Shown here one piece after another: positions 53,053 to 64,000 of a DNA stretch of 64,000 bases (its first letter is position 1; every line of letters begins with the position of its first letter). The position numbers were made by a program, and so were the translations under genes. Under the pieces are notes generated by a model. The model was not told where the DNA came from, did not search any database, and saw only the letters and a list, made by a program, of their open reading frames with translations. This DNA is from Anopheles merus (lineage: Eukaryota > Arthropoda > Insecta > Diptera > Culicidae): NCBI RefSeq assembly GCF_017562075.2, contig NC_054083.1, positions 2,410,501 through 2,474,500 of the forward strand, in the 5' to 3' direction.

Positions 53053-56000
53053 ATGTCCAGCCCAGAAGAGACGCCGATCATCGAGGAGCAACGTCGTCTC
53101 TCACAAAATGGGGTCCTGAACACAGGGTTCATTCACCCCCAGCCACCGCAGCACACGCCATCGGATTCATCGCCGCTGCAGCAAACGCTGCAGCTTTTAC
53201 AACAGCAATTGGCCCAACAGCAGCAGCAAATGGCACAGCAACAGCAACTGTTATCGCAGCTCGTGCAACAACAACAGCAGCAGCAGCCACCGACCCCCGA
53301 TCTGCAATTTGTGCCAAAACCGAGCAACCCGGAGTTGATACTGGAAGCCCTCGCCGGTAATATTAGTGAGTTCCGGTACGATCCAGAAGCGGGAGTAACA
53401 TTCGAATCATGGTACACGCGGTATGTAGATTTGTTTCGTGAAGATGCTTCCCGCTTGGATGACGCCGCCAAGGTTCGACTCCTGGGACGTAAGCTTGGAA
53501 CCGCTGAACACGCCCGGTTTAGTAATTTTATTTTACCGCGTGCACCGCGAGATTTCAGCTTCAACGAAATGGTGGAAAAGCTTACCGTCCTGTTCGGCAA
53601 AATGGAGTCGGTATTAAGCAAACGCTTCAAGTGTCTTAATATTACCAAAACGCGCACCGAGGATCTGCTAGCATTTACCTGTCGAGTTAATAAAGCGTGC
53701 GTCGATGCAGAATTTTCTTCGATGACGGAGGAAGATTTTAAGTGCCTCATCCTCGTATGCGGATTAAAGGACGAAAGCGTACAGGAGATAAGAATGAAAC
53801 TGTTAGCCGCCATTGAAGACAGGAAGAACGCCACCCTAGAGCAGCTAGCAGCAGATTGTCAACGTTTAGTGCGTGTAAAAGCTGATAGCGCTATGATCGC
53901 TACGGACACTAGTGAGCGAGTACAGGCAGTGCAAGCCAGAAACAACCGCCAGTGGCATCGAAATACCAACAACGAGCGCTACCCCAAACCAGCACCCCGA
54001 AACGAAGCCTCCAAACCCCGCACCCTGTGCTGGCTTTGTGGTGCTGCCAATGTGCTGCATTGGACCCGGGACTGCACCTACAGAACCAACAAGTGCCGAG
54101 ATTGTGGACGTACAGGTCATCGAGAGGGTTTCTGCAACTCGTCACAACGGCGCAGAGGACGACCGCGATTCGATCATCGCCGTGCAGTGTCATCGCGAGT
54201 AGTACGTGTCAACGTATGCAGCGTGCAGCAGAAGCGGAAATTTGTCAGCATACCCATCGGAGAGAAGCCAGCTCGACTACAGCTAGACACCGGATCGGAC
54301 ATCACTGTCATTAACCAGCAACTATGGAAGCAGTTGGGTAAGCCTCACCTCAACCCACCCAAGGTAAGAGCGAAAGCAGCTACTGGTGAAGTTTTCGGCC
54401 TTCAAGGTGAGTTTGAAGCGAACGTGAGCATTAATAATACCACCAAGCAAGCGACAATTCGCGTGTCAAAAGCGGATGTGTCATTGTTCGGGGCTGATTT
54501 AATTCATCTATTCGGCTTGGGGACCGTCCCGATGGATAGCTATTGCAATCACATAGCCACAGCTGAACCACGATCCTGGGAGAAAGAATTTCCTTCGCTT
54601 TTTAGTGGAACGGGCCTGTGCACCAAGGCACAAATTCACCTAGAGCTGCAACAAGGGAGCAGACCAGTTTTTCGACCGAAACGTCCGGTTGCATACGCGA
54701 TGGAAGATGCTGTAAATAAAGAGTTGGATCGGCTTGAGAATCTAGGCATCATCAGTTCCTGCGACTATTCGGATTGGGCAGCACCAGTCGTAGTGGTTCG
54801 AAAGGCGAACGGCAAAATACGGCTTTGCGGAGACTATAGCACCGGACTCAATGCAGCATTACACCCGCACGAATATCCGCTTCCTTTACCCCAGGACATT
54901 TTTTCTAAGCTAGCCCGTTGCGTAATATTTTCACAAATTGATTTATCCGATGCATTTTTGCAGGTAGAAATAGAAGCAAAGAGCCGACCCCTGCTGACAA
55001 TTAATACGCATCGTGGTCTATACCATTACAACAGGCTTCCTCCAGGCATAAAAGTGGCCCCTGGTGCTTTTCAGCAGATAATGGATAAAATGCTCGCCGG
55101 GGTAAATGGAGTATCTGCTTACATGGATGACGTAATAGTTGGAGGGAAAACACAGGAAGAGCATGATGCAGCTCTTGAAGAAACGCTGAAGCGCATAAGG
55201 GACTATGGGTTTACCATCCGGAGTGAAAAGTGCGCATTCAACAAGTCGGAAATACGCTACTTGGGGCATATCATCGACAGCCGAGGCCTACGACCCGACC
55301 CGGCAAAGATCGACGCCATCAAAAATTTGCCAGCTCCAAAAGATGTAACAGGCGTTCGATCATCCATCGGTGCGATAAATTTTTATGCCAAGTTTATCCC
55401 CAACATGCGTAACTTGCGCTACCCATTGGATAAGTTGCTGCTAGCCGGAAGTGTGTTCCAGTGGACACCCGAATGTCAGAAAGCTTTTGACCAATTTAAA
55501 GCCCTCTTGTCCACGGAGCTCTTGCTCACACACTACGATCCAACGCGCGACATAGTTGTGTCCGCCGATGCATCATCAGTTGGCTTAGGAGCAACGCTAT
55601 GCCACAAGTACCCAGACGGATCCCTAAAAGTGGTACAACACGCATCCAGAGCACTCAGCAAGGCGGAGATTGGTTATAGCCAAATCGACAGAGAAGGACT
55701 GGCAATAATTTTCGCTGTAACCAAATTTCATCCCATGATATACGGTCGTCATTTCACACTGCAGACCGACCACCGACCATTGGTACGCATATTTGGCAGT
55801 AAGAAAGGAATTCCGACATACACAGCAAACCGGCTGCAGAGGTTTGCACTAACTCTTCAGCTGTATGACATGGACATCGAGTATGTAGCAACAGGCTCAT
55901 TTGGAAACGCCGATGTGTTATCTCGGCTCATACATCATCACGCCAAACCTGAAGCTGAATACGTCATCGCCAGCCTGGAGTTAGAAAACGACTTAAGGTC

Positions 56001-58082
56001 AGTTGCCATTAATGCGCTTAGCTCATTTCCTTTATGTTTTAGAGACGTTGAGACAGCTACGCAGACTGACCCCTTGCTCCGGAAAGTCCATAAGTACGTG
56101 CAGGACGGTTGGCCGCATGATGTTTCATTCGGAGCAGATTTGGCACGGTAGCACAATAGGAAAGAATCGCTCTCAACCGTTGAGGGGTGTATACTTTTCG
56201 GGGAGAGAGTGGTCATCCCGGAGAAACTGCGTTCCCGTTGTTTGCTGCAGCTGCACAAGGGTCATCCGGGGATGCAGAGAATGAAGGCGATTGCGAGAAG
56301 CTACCTGTATTGGCCAATGATCGACGACGATATTGTGAGCTACGTGGCATCTTGTGGATCCTGTTTGGCAGCCGCTAAAGCACCCCCTCGAGCAACACCT
56401 GCGACATGGCCAACACCATCGGGCGCCTGGCATAGAGTACACGTGGACTATGCTGGGCCACTGGAAGGGTATTACTTTTTAGTGGTGGTTGACGCTTTCT
56501 CCAAGTGGCCTGAAATCTACAAAACTACGAGTACAACAACATCTGCCACCATCTCCATGTTACGGAACATTTTCGCTCGCTTCGGTATGCCTGAAACGTT
56601 AGTCAGCGACAACGGTCCGCAATTTACCAGCGCCTTGTTTGCGGAGTTTTGCAACAGCAGCGGGATCGAGCACATCACGACAGCACCGTTCCATCCGCAA
56701 TCAAATGGACAGGCGGAGCGGTTCGTCGATACGCTGAAACGAGCACTGCGGAAGATCCAGAGCGACGAGACGTCCCTTGATGAGGCCCTGGAATTGTTTC
56801 TCATGACGTACCGATCGACACCAAACGCGCAGTTGAGCCAGCAGAAATCTCCAGCTGAGGAAATGTTCGGCCGCCCCATCAGGACAGCACTGGAGCTGTT
56901 GCGGCCCCCATCATCACACCCCATATAACCAAGATACCGAAAACGCCACCAATTTCTTGTACTAAAAATCCAGTTCCATCAAACAAAGCTAAAAAACTAT
57001 CAGTTTGGTGGGTTAAGCCACACGGCCACAGAAGCAGCCACCACTTCAATTTTGTTGAAGTCAGATTTTTATGCACGGGCAATTTATTTGCTCAACATGT
57101 TTCACCTGTGTTAAAAATGTTATTTATTTGTGCAAAGGAAGCAATTAAACGTGTGTGTTTAAGTTGGTTTGTTGTAAAACATTCATGTGTAATATGTGTA
57201 TATGTGTGTTTGTTTACTTGCGAATGAACTCTTCCATTTCGCTGGTCAGTGCATAGTTTATAGACTAATAATATTGCTGAAGTTGAAGTGCAGTGATGTA
57301 AGTGAATGAATTTAATCAACCGAGGAGTTAAAATCCTGTCCAGCATATTGACCTAAGCCAAACCTTGACCAAACTTTTCCTCAAAGCATTTTTGGAAAAG
57401 GTGGGTTAAGGGTGGACAAGATAAATACATCGGATCGGAACTGGCAGCTCCGATTGTTCTAAAATTTGGTGGGTTAACGACTGAATCGACCACCACAAAC
57501 CCACGTGGGTTTGAAGTGGTTTTACAGTGGGTTAAGGACGATTTGGTTATTTGGGACTCACTATCTCCTTCCTCATTTATTTCAGTGCGAAGTTTTCAAC
57601 CTGGCGATCTCGTTTCTACAAAATCTTTCTATAGAAACTCATGGAAGTGGATACCGGGAAAGATCGTTCGTAGCTGTGGACGCGTTATGTATGACGTCAT
57701 TGCGAGTGATGGACGTTTACTTCGGCGCCACATAAACCAAATCAGGCGTCGTGCGGTAGCCCATGCACCTGAGGGACATCAGCTGCCGCTTGATGTACTG
57801 TTAGAAGAATGATCTTCTTCTTCTTCCCGACCAGAGCCAACCCAGCCGGAGCTGGAACCAATCGTAAGCGAGCCAACAGCGCTTTCACGGTCATCGCCCG
57901 CTTATTCATCACTAGCAGCGACGACCCCGATGGATGTTCCTTTGACGACATCCAGCTCGCTACCTCCTGCCGACCTCGACAACCGTCACGGAGGTAGGAC
58001 CGACCAGCGCCTGATAGATTTGCCACGCAGGTCTTCTCGAGTAAGAAGACTTCCGCGTCGGCTCGGAGCCTATCAGCTCATT
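53053..58082 (+). pseudogene. gypsy gag-pol, two in-frame stops plus an insertion
   Basis: First suitable ATG is 53053 (MSSPEETPIIEEQRRL); the frame is open back to the primer site without an ATG. Gag: Gln-rich stretch near residues 40-80, two CCHC knuckles (CWLCGAANVLHWTRDC and CRDCGRTGHREGFC) near 325-350. Protease LDTGSDITV near 410, RT YMDDVIVGG near 689, RNase H SADASSVGLGA near 836. TAG at 56149-56151 stops translation. The same frame continues through integrase HHCC (HKGHPG...SCGSC), VDYAGP, VSDNGPQF and NGQAERF until R copy G at 56920. After it, VRSFQPGDLVSTKSF resumes to a TGA at 57810 and then reads on to RRSSRVRRLPRRLGAYQL and TAG at 58082, a usual pol tail. Confidence 0.9.
56920..57555. 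mobile_element. R-family element (copy G) inside gypsy pol
   Basis: A 636-bp uninterrupted copy starting CCCATATAACCAAGATACCG and ending GATTTGGTTATTTGGG, flanked by AC (56918-56919 and 57556-57557). Taking out the element and one AC restores the pol frame from PPSSH to SLSPSSF, which fixes its exact borders. No reading frame of its own. Confidence 0.88.
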
Positions 58083-58095
58083 TAGCCGGGGGAGA

Positions 58096-58376
58096 TGTTG
58101 CAGTCCGCCGAGACTGCAGCCTCTTCGCACACTCGATGCTTTCCGGGAACTGACAGCATTCGATGTATAGCGAATATAGTCGTCTCTTTCTCTCTCTCTC
58201 GTGCATGATCCATTACGATCGGGGATCCTGCGATGTAACGAACACTCGGGATCTTATCTGCACCAGCAATAGACGTGGCTAGCGCGCGCGGCACCGTATT
58301 CCTTTTACTTTTATCATTTGATCGTTTTTATATATATGTTTGTTAAAATAAAGTACAAGTCAACAACAACATAAAA
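58096..58376 (+). repeat. gypsy 3' LTR
   Basis: Same length and, by visual comparison, same sequence as the 5' LTR. Followed by the GCTGG duplication and then the continuation of R copy A (TCAGTGCATAGTTTATAGAC). Confidence 0.95.
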
Positions 58377-58469
58377 GCTGGTCAGTGCATAGTTTATAGA
58401 CTAAAAATATTGGTGAAGTTGAAGTGCAGTGATGTACGTGAATGAATTTAATCAATCGAGGAGTTAAAA

Positions 58470-59251
58470 CCCAAATAACCAAGATACGGAAAACACCACC
58501 AATTTTCTGAACTAAAAATCCAGTTGCATCGAACAAAGCCAAAAAACTGTCAGTTTGGTGGGTTAAACCACACATCTACAGAAGCGGCCACTTCAATGTT
58601 TGTTAGAGTCAGTTTTTTTTTTAGCACGGGTAATTCATTTACTCAACATGTATCACCCCAAAATGTGTTTAATTGTGCAAAGGAAGCTATAAAACTTGTG
58701 TGTTTAGGTTCATTTGTTCTAAAACATATTTGTGTAAGATGTGTATATGTGTGTTTGTTTACTAGCGAATGGATTCTTTCATTTCGCTGATCAGTGCACA
58801 GTTTATTTATTAATAATATTGCCGAAGTTATGCTATGATGTAAGTGAATGAGTTAAAGTAATCGATGTGTTAATATCATGTTCAGCATGTTGACCTTAGC
58901 CCGCACATGATCTATCTTTTTCTCGTCAACATGTTTGGAAAAGGTAGGCCAAGCGTGGGCAAGGTCAATACATCTTATTACAACTGACAGCTCCAATTGT
59001 TCTAAAATTTGGTGGGTTAACGACTGAATCGACCCCCACTAACCCACGTGGGTTTGAAGTGGCTTTATACGGACGTCACACGAAGCGTAAACTAAATTTC
59101 AGCCATACAACCCTATAATCTTTTGACAGGAAGTTTACGCTCTCCCATACAAATCAAGCGTAAACTTTTTGAGTTTACGCCTCGTGTGACGTCCGTGTGA
59201 CCCACTGTAATTTGGTGGTCCGTGTGGTTAAGGCCGATTTGGTTATTTGGG
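58470..59251. mobile_element. R-family element (copy B), with nested MITE
   Basis: Starts CCCAAATAACCAAGATACGG and ends GATTTGGTTATTTGGG, flanked by AA (58468-58469 and 59252-59253). It sits in copy A between GAGTTAAAA and TCCTG. 782 bp, including the 128-bp MITE at 59069-59196. Confidence 0.85.
59069..59196. mobile_element. 128-bp MITE, ACGGACGTCACACG ends
   Basis: Left ACGGACGTCACACGAAGCG and right CGTGTGACGTCCGT. The arms extend through TTTACGC motifs, and a third internal AAGTTTACGC/GCGTAAACTT pair lies between them. Inserted in R copy B. A second copy lies within the duplicated block near 63238-63365. Confidence 0.75.
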
Positions 59252-59276
59252 AATCCTGTTTAGCATATTGACCTTA

Positions 59277-59438
59277 CCCGGCGCTCTAGCACCAATCGAA
59301 CACGATATCGAACATGAAAAATGTATGGAATTTGACATGTTTGTCTTGTTTGTTTGTTTGTGTCTGACAGTGCACCTCCATATGATTATATGAGTTTGTT
59401 CGTGTCGGATGTCGTGTTCGATTGGTGCCAGAGCGCAG
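59277..59438. mobile_element. 162-bp MITE, GCGCTCTAGCACCAATCGAAC ends
   Basis: Left CGGCGCTCTAGCACCAATCG and right inverse CGATTGGTGCCAGAGCGCAG, flanked by CCTTA (59272-59276 and 59439-59443). Inserted in R copy A. A copy is present in the duplicated block near 63447-63605. Confidence 0.8.
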
Positions 59439-59719
59439 CCTTAGCCAACACTTGACCAAACTTTTCCTCAAAGCTGGAAAAGCTGGGTTTAGGGTGGGCA
59501 AGATAAATACATCGGATCGGAACTAGCAGCTCCGATTGTTCTAAAATTTGGTGGGTTAACGACTGAATCGACCACCACAAACCCACGTAGGTTTGAAGTG
59601 GCTTTTCAGTGGCTTAAGACCGATTTGGTTATTTGGGAACAGCACCACCTTATCACCGAACGTTTGGCGATTTCCCATAACGTCCTGCAAGGCGTGATCG
59701 AGGACGCGAGCTTCTAGAT

Positions 59720-59925
59720 CAGGGGTCTTCAAACTCCGTGTCTCCGCTTGCGGCCCTCAAGGGCCTTTAATGCGGCCCGCGATGATTGGGTAAAGGTTAA
59801 ATTAAATAGCTATCTTTTCTATCTAATTATTCAAATTTTTTTTGTACTTCTGAAAGACGAAAATCTGGATTCAATAAAATAAAGCTGCAGAAATTTGATA
59901 TATTTTGTTAGTATTCCGGTCCGAA
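59720..59925. mobile_element. hAT-type MITE, incomplete
   Basis: CAGGGGTCTTCAAACTCCGT opens a relative of the 1023-1305 element (shared TTTAATGCGGCCCG and GGTTAAATTAAATAGC). The right end is not found; the match fades after TATTTTGTTAGTATTC. Confidence 0.65.
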
Positions 59926-60393
59926 AAAATGAGTGTATTTTTTGAGTGATTTGAGTGACGCTACCACGCAAACAATGAGACCCCAAATTTTGAGTGATTC
60001 AGGCCGAGGGGTATGAGGAACCTTGAGGAAGCAAGGAGAAACGCGCTGCGATGAGAGTTCGCATTCTGTTTTACACGCGCGCTTCACTATCACCAATACA
60101 AATACCGTGCTTTGACGAGCCGTCTGTGAATATGTGTGTCTTCTTTCAGCGAGCTCCACTCAACCCCCTCCTACACGTACAAAACCACCAGTACAGCACG
60201 ACGCTTTGCCGGAGATGGTTGAAACGGTGAAACGGTGTTGAAACGTTTGGGACGAGAGAGAACGTGTATGGAGCAAGCCACCGTTTTTATAGCTGCTCTA
60301 GCTTTGTGTGCAGTCCCTGCCTAACTAGCCCGCTAAACATTTTTGGTCGGTAGTTCTAGGTGTGCGCACCAGATGGTGCTCTAGTCGCTACAA
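59926..60393. other. No gene recognised
   Basis: Higher GC than the rest of the window. Short frames on both strands without motifs. Possibly the body of an unidentified repeat. Confidence 0.4.
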
Positions 60394-60497
60394 CCCGCTG
60401 CGCAAAGCGACGGAAGAAATCAAGGCGTTCGGAGAATTTTATCATCCCGCTGTGCAAAGCGACGGAAGAAATCATGCCGTTGGGAGAATTTTATCAT
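60394..60497. repeat. Tandem duplication, 2 x 52 bp
   Basis: CCCGCTGCGCAAAGCGACGG at 60394 and CCCGCTGTGCAAAGCGACGG at 60446 start two 52-bp units, each ending GGAGAATTTTATCAT. The units differ at a few bases. Confidence 0.85.
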
Positions 60498-61640
60498 GCC
60501 TTCTTTTTCTCTCCAACGGAAAATTTGTCAAGCAGCTCGTCGAGCTACCCGTCCCTGGCTCCGCCTCATACCCCTCGCCTGAGCGCGCTGTCGAAGGTTT
60601 GGATGTGTTGGTGCGTCAGACGGCCAATCGTTGTCAGCCGTCGTCCGTGCTTTTTCCCACCATAGCGCTATCTCTTTCTCGCGTGTGGTCAATGCTCATG
60701 AGTTGCTGTGGCGCTCAAAAAAGCCGTTAACAAACATTGCGGCGATGAAGTTTAATTTTCAAAAATCAAACCAAACAAGCGCAATGAGTTTAAACGCTGC
60801 AATGTAAAAATGACTACGGAATCGCTAGCTCACGCTAGAGGGTTTGCTGAGCAACGTGCAAAACCCTTATTCGCATTAACACATTCAGCCCGGCGCTGAT
60901 TTTCATCAACTTTCCTTTCCGCCGGCATCTAGAACGCAAGCTGATTGTAAAACCGGCATACTGGAAAGTTCACTGGCAGTCCCTGGGGCCTGCCATCGAA
61001 CTGAACGTGTGAAGCATTCAGCTGTTACACTAAGCTTTTGCTTTCGTATGGTATAGATTACACAGATCTGCTGAGCCGTCTGCGCAAAGGTGTGAGTGTG
61101 CGTGTGTGTACAAAACTGTCGCCGAATGTATACTCGTCCGGAATGTTATGATCCATCGGTCAAAGAAAAGAAGGTGTTCATGAAAGGGGGAATCGGGGGC
61201 CCTAGGCGGAAAGACGAGTTGAGGCCCGGGATGACCGGGAGGAGGGGGTACTGAGACACAGCTGTTGAAAGATTAAACAGTATACTTAAATTGCCGGCAG
61301 ATGGGGGGGGGGGTGGCCATGGGACCCTACGATCATCGGTCACAGGCCCTACTATTATTGCCGGCATGAGGGGGAAGGGGGGGGGGGGCAAATGGTTCTC
61401 CAGCCACGGGGCCCCAACGACCATCTTTCCGCGGGCCCTTGTCGCTAATACTTTGTCCACTTGTAAACATACGCCATACTACATACTAGAGATCTTCGGC
61501 GACCGCCTAGTCCGCCTACCGGTAGATCCACGGCTGGTTCATGACGGTGTTTTTTTTATTGTAGAGTGCATCCTTTCCCTGCCTGCAGCGTATGCATCGT
61601 GCAGGAGAGAGTGTGGCAGTATGCAAGTTGCCCGGTGGAT
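60498..61640. other. GC-rich, G-tract-bearing region without recognised gene
   Basis: Contains runs of 9-12 G at about 61306-61314 and 61379-61388 and several GGGGG tracts. Frames at 61146-61460 (minus) and 61291-61695 (plus) overlap antisense and are low-complexity (Pro- and Gly-rich), so I do not call them. Confidence 0.4.
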
Positions 61641-61758
61641 AGGAGCGATCCCGCGGCACCTCATTCTTCACATCGTCCGCCGTAGCAAGAGCTGACTATC
61701 CGGCTACGTGGTACTCAAGTCCTGAAAAGGCCGACATGATCGCGTAGGCCATAATGAC

Positions 61759-61762
<4 letters not shown>
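61641..61762 (+). mobile_element. SINE 3' fragment with (AAT)n tail
   Basis: GGAGCGATCCCGCGGCACCT followed by CCGTAGCAAGAGCTGACTAT and CGGCTACGTGGTACT matches parts of the 1483-1680 SINE in sense orientation, with the middle (B box) missing. Its tail is the AAT microsatellite. Confidence 0.65.
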
Positions 61763-61810
<48 letters not shown>

Positions 61811-61821
61811 GTAATAATAAT

Positions 61822-61864
<43 letters not shown>
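61757..61864. repeat. (AAT)n microsatellite
   Basis: About 35 AAT units with two interruptions (AGTAAT, ATTATAAT near 61810-61822). Confidence 0.95.
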
Positions 61865-61865
<1 letters not shown>

Positions 61866-62164
61866 GAACTTAGCATAACAGTCCACACCCGGGGAAGAGT
61901 TTGTCTTGACTTTGTTGCTGCCGGGTGTCCGCGACGCGGTGGCGCGACAAATCAACGGAATGCTATCGACCAAAACATGAACCTACCGATCCGAACTCAT
62001 TCCAAGGCATTGCCGGCAATCGGCGTCATGATAATGACTACAAACCAACAAGCCACCAGATTCTGGACGGACAGGTGCAGCACCATACGCGCACCGTAAT
62101 AAACAAATCCAGAATCATCTTTTGTATGAATTCAATTCAAGTTTTGTTTCCAGTTGCGTCCGCT

Positions 62165-62656
62165 AGCTGAATTGGAAAGAAATGTTTATTTGTAAATGTT
62201 AAGTGATTGGCCATAATTGGCCTTATCACTGATCTTATAAACTAAACTTATAATAACATAAAGCATCACGGTACAATGTAACATCAGCACAAAATAAATA
62301 ACAAAGAGTATCACAACAAGAAAAACAGGTTAACCTAGGGAATTCCAGTCGAAAGAGTCATAGTGCGCATTAAATCGGATAGCCATCGCAGTCAAAGGTT
62401 CATTATCGCTATATGCACGTCTAGTTTGGTCAACTCTTAGTAGCCTAAAGTTTCTTAAAATACGAGCAGGTACGTGGATATTAACTCTAGCTAAAAGGTC
62501 CGGTGAATCTATCTCTCCTAGGATGATTTTTTTCATGAACAATATTTGCGCCGTTTCGCGACGAATAGCGAGAGATTCGAGTCCAAAAATTAAACACCGG
62601 GCATGATAACTAGGTCTCGCTGCTACGTTACGCCAGGGTGTGAACCGTAAGACCAA
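62165..62656 (-). pseudogene. 5'-truncated LINE: ORF2 C-terminus and 3' UTR
   Basis: The minus-strand frame 62656-62330 reads FTPWRNVAARPSYHARCLIF, then GLESLAIRRETAQILFMKKI, INSTVDIP-like NIHVPARILRN and NEPLTAM near the end. The pattern 'LESLxxRRxxxxxxF...VPxRxxR...xEPLxxM' is the usual C-terminus of jockey/CR1-type LINE ORF2 proteins that lack RNase H. It ends with a stop at 62330, and about 160 nt of 3' UTR follow. Everything upstream (RT core, endonuclease) is absent. Confidence 0.7.
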
Positions 62657-62675
62657 ACGGGTGAATTTTCACTCG

Positions 62676-64000
62676 AAACACCACCAATTTTCTGAACTAA
62701 AAATCCAGTTGCATCGAACAAAGCCAAAAAACTGTCAGTTTGGTGGGTTAAACCACACATCTACAGAAGCGGCCACTTCAATGTTTGTTAGAGTCAGTTT
62801 TGTTTATGCACGGGTAATTCATTTACTCAACATGTGTTTAATTGTGCAAAGGAAGCTATAAAACTTGTGTGTTTAGGTTCATTTGTTCTAAAACATATTT
62901 GTGTAAGATGTGTATATGTGTGTTTGTTTACTAGCGAATGGATTCTTTCATTTCGCTGATCAGTGCACAGTTTATTTATTAATAATATTGCCGAAGTTAT
63001 GCTATGATGTAAGTGAATGAGTTAAAGTAATCGATGTGTTAATATCATGTTCAGCATGTTGACCTTAGCCCGCACATGATCTATCTTTTTCTCGTCAACA
63101 TGTTTGGAAAAGGTAGGCCAAGCGTGGGCAGGTCAATACATCTTATTACAACTGACAGCTCCAATTGTTCTAAAATTTGGTGGGTTAACGACTGAATCGA
63201 CCCCCACTAACCCACGTGGGTTTGAAGTGGCTTTATACGGACGTCACACGAAGCGTAAACTAAATTTCAGCCATACAACCCTATAATCTTTTGACAGGAA
63301 GTTTACGCTCTCCCATACAAATCAAGCGTAAACTTTTTGAGTTGACGCCTCGTGTGACGTCCGTGTGACCCACTGTAATTTGGTGGTCCGTGTGGTTAAG
63401 GCCGATTTGGTTATTTGGGAATCCTGTTTAGCATATTGACCTTACCCGGCGCTCTAGCACCAATCGAACACGACATCGAACATGAAAATGTATGGAATTT
63501 GACATGTTTGTCTTGTTTGTTTGTTTGTGTCTGACAGTGCACCTCCATATGATTATATGAGTTTGTTCGTGTCGGATGTCGTGTTCGATTGGTGCCAGAG
63601 CGCAGCCTTAGCCAACACTTGACCAAACTTTTCCTCAAAGCTGGAAAAGCTGGTTTAGGGTGGGCAAGATAAATACATCGGATCGGAACTAGCAGCTCCG
63701 ATTGTTCTAAAATTTGGTGGTTAACGACTGAATCGACCACCACAAACCCACGTAGGTTTGAAGTGGCTTTTCAGTGGCTTAAGACCGATTTGGTTATTTG
63801 GGAACAGCACCACCTTATCACCGAACGTTTGGCGATTTCCCATAACGTCCTGCAAGGCGTGATCGAGGACGCGAGCTTCTAGATCAGGGTCTTCAAACTC
63901 CGTGTCTCCGCTTGCGGCCCTCAAGGGCCTTTAATGCGGCCCGCGATGATTGGGTAAAGGTTAAATTAAATAGCTATCTTTTCTATCTAATTATTCAAAT
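62676..64000. repeat. Second copy of the 58491-59836 mosaic (duplicated block)
   Basis: From AAACACCACCAATTTTCTG onward, this follows 58491-59836 base by base through R copy B, its nested MITE, the tail of R copy A with its MITE, and the hAT-type scrap, to the window edge. 1,325 bp against 1,346 bp. Differences include a 15-bp indel near 58655/62836 and several single-base losses in homopolymers (GGG to GG, AAAAA to AAAA). The duplicate may continue beyond the window. Confidence 0.92.

Larger units (their letters stand above)
52718..58376 (+). mobile_element. Ty3/gypsy LTR retrotransposon with identical LTRs
   Basis: LTRs 52718-52998 and 58096-58376, both 281 bp and identical as far as I can compare by eye. 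They start TGTTGCAG and end ATAAAA. The target duplication is GCTGG (52713-52717 and 58377-58381). A primer-site candidate TGGCGACGAG lies one base after the 5' LTR, and a purine tract GGGGGAGA precedes the 3' LTR. Gag-pol is one frame broken by two in-frame stops and an R element. No envelope gene is seen. Confidence 0.95.
52524..59637. mobile_element. R-family element (copy A), interrupted by gypsy, R copy B and a MITE
   Basis: Starts CCCAAATAACCAAGATACCG at 52524 and ends GATTTGGTTATTTGGG at 59637, with AA on both sides. Its pieces are 52524-52717, 58382-58469, 59252-59276 and 59439-59637, and concatenated they follow copy G (56920-57555) in order. A non-coding TIR element of about 640 bp when uninterrupted, with internal repeats of CCACCAA/TTGGTGG. 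Confidence 0.8.

Noticed and set aside
56149..56151. Programmed stop-codon readthrough between RT/RNase H and integrase
   Set aside because: A second in-frame stop and an inserted R element exist in the same pol, so ordinary decay is the simpler reading, although not excluded.
61146..61695. Overlapping Pro/Gly-rich frames on both strands
   Set aside because: Low-complexity GC- and G-tract sequence with no motif; overlap on opposite strands argues against coding.

Overview
The window is eukaryotic, insect-type DNA: AT-rich, with GT-AG introns and a dense load of animal transposable elements. An anopheline mosquito is the best guess. The reasons are several tRNA-derived SINEs with (AGA)n-type tails resembling the Anopheles SINE200 class (from memory, not searched), a copia-type primer site, a Himar-like mariner, and conserved LIM-domain-binding protein exons of insect type. 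The species is not determined.

Layout. Bases 1-16,900 hold the 5' two-thirds of a minus-strand gene that I assemble from six exons (16830 down to 2429) as Chip/LDB1. Every exon junction keeps frame with GT-AG sites, and the 3' exons lie left of the window. Its 12.15 kb intron (2642-14794) contains a TIR element with a GGGGCAAAATGGGC end, a decayed piggyBac-like element carrying a solo LTR and a 5'-truncated LINE, a MITE, and an old Ty1/copia element with an irritans-type mariner inside its reverse transcriptase. Bases 16.9-34.3 kb are a repeat field. Its main feature is a full-length non-LTR retrotransposon (19432-24412, both ORFs open, 13-bp target duplication) sitting inside a palindromic-ended MITE. 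The rest is TA-flanked CAG...CTG elements, foldback structures, SINEs, a decayed minisatellite and two doubtful short coding fragments near 30 kb.

Bases 35.7-50.0 kb are one very large plus-strand gene encoding about 4,729 residues, with six scattered zinc fingers, a CtBP-type PLNLS motif and reiterated R-R-x-S sites. It has one 108-nt intron that is in frame and free of stops. About 2 kb of probable 3' UTR follows.

Bases 52.5-64.0 kb are a nest of transposons. A 'CCCAAATAACC' element (family R, 2-bp target duplications) was hit by a Ty3/gypsy element (identical 281-bp LTRs, GCTGG duplication), by a second R copy and by small MITEs. The gypsy element itself carries a third R copy in pol. About 1.3 kb of this mosaic is present again at 62676-64000.

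The two well-supported host genes are both nuclear regulators by content: Chip, a LIM-homeodomain/GATA cofactor and enhancer-promoter bridging protein, and an unnamed giant zinc-finger protein. Nothing shows that they act together. The rest of the window is mostly transposon history that can be put in relative order from the nesting.
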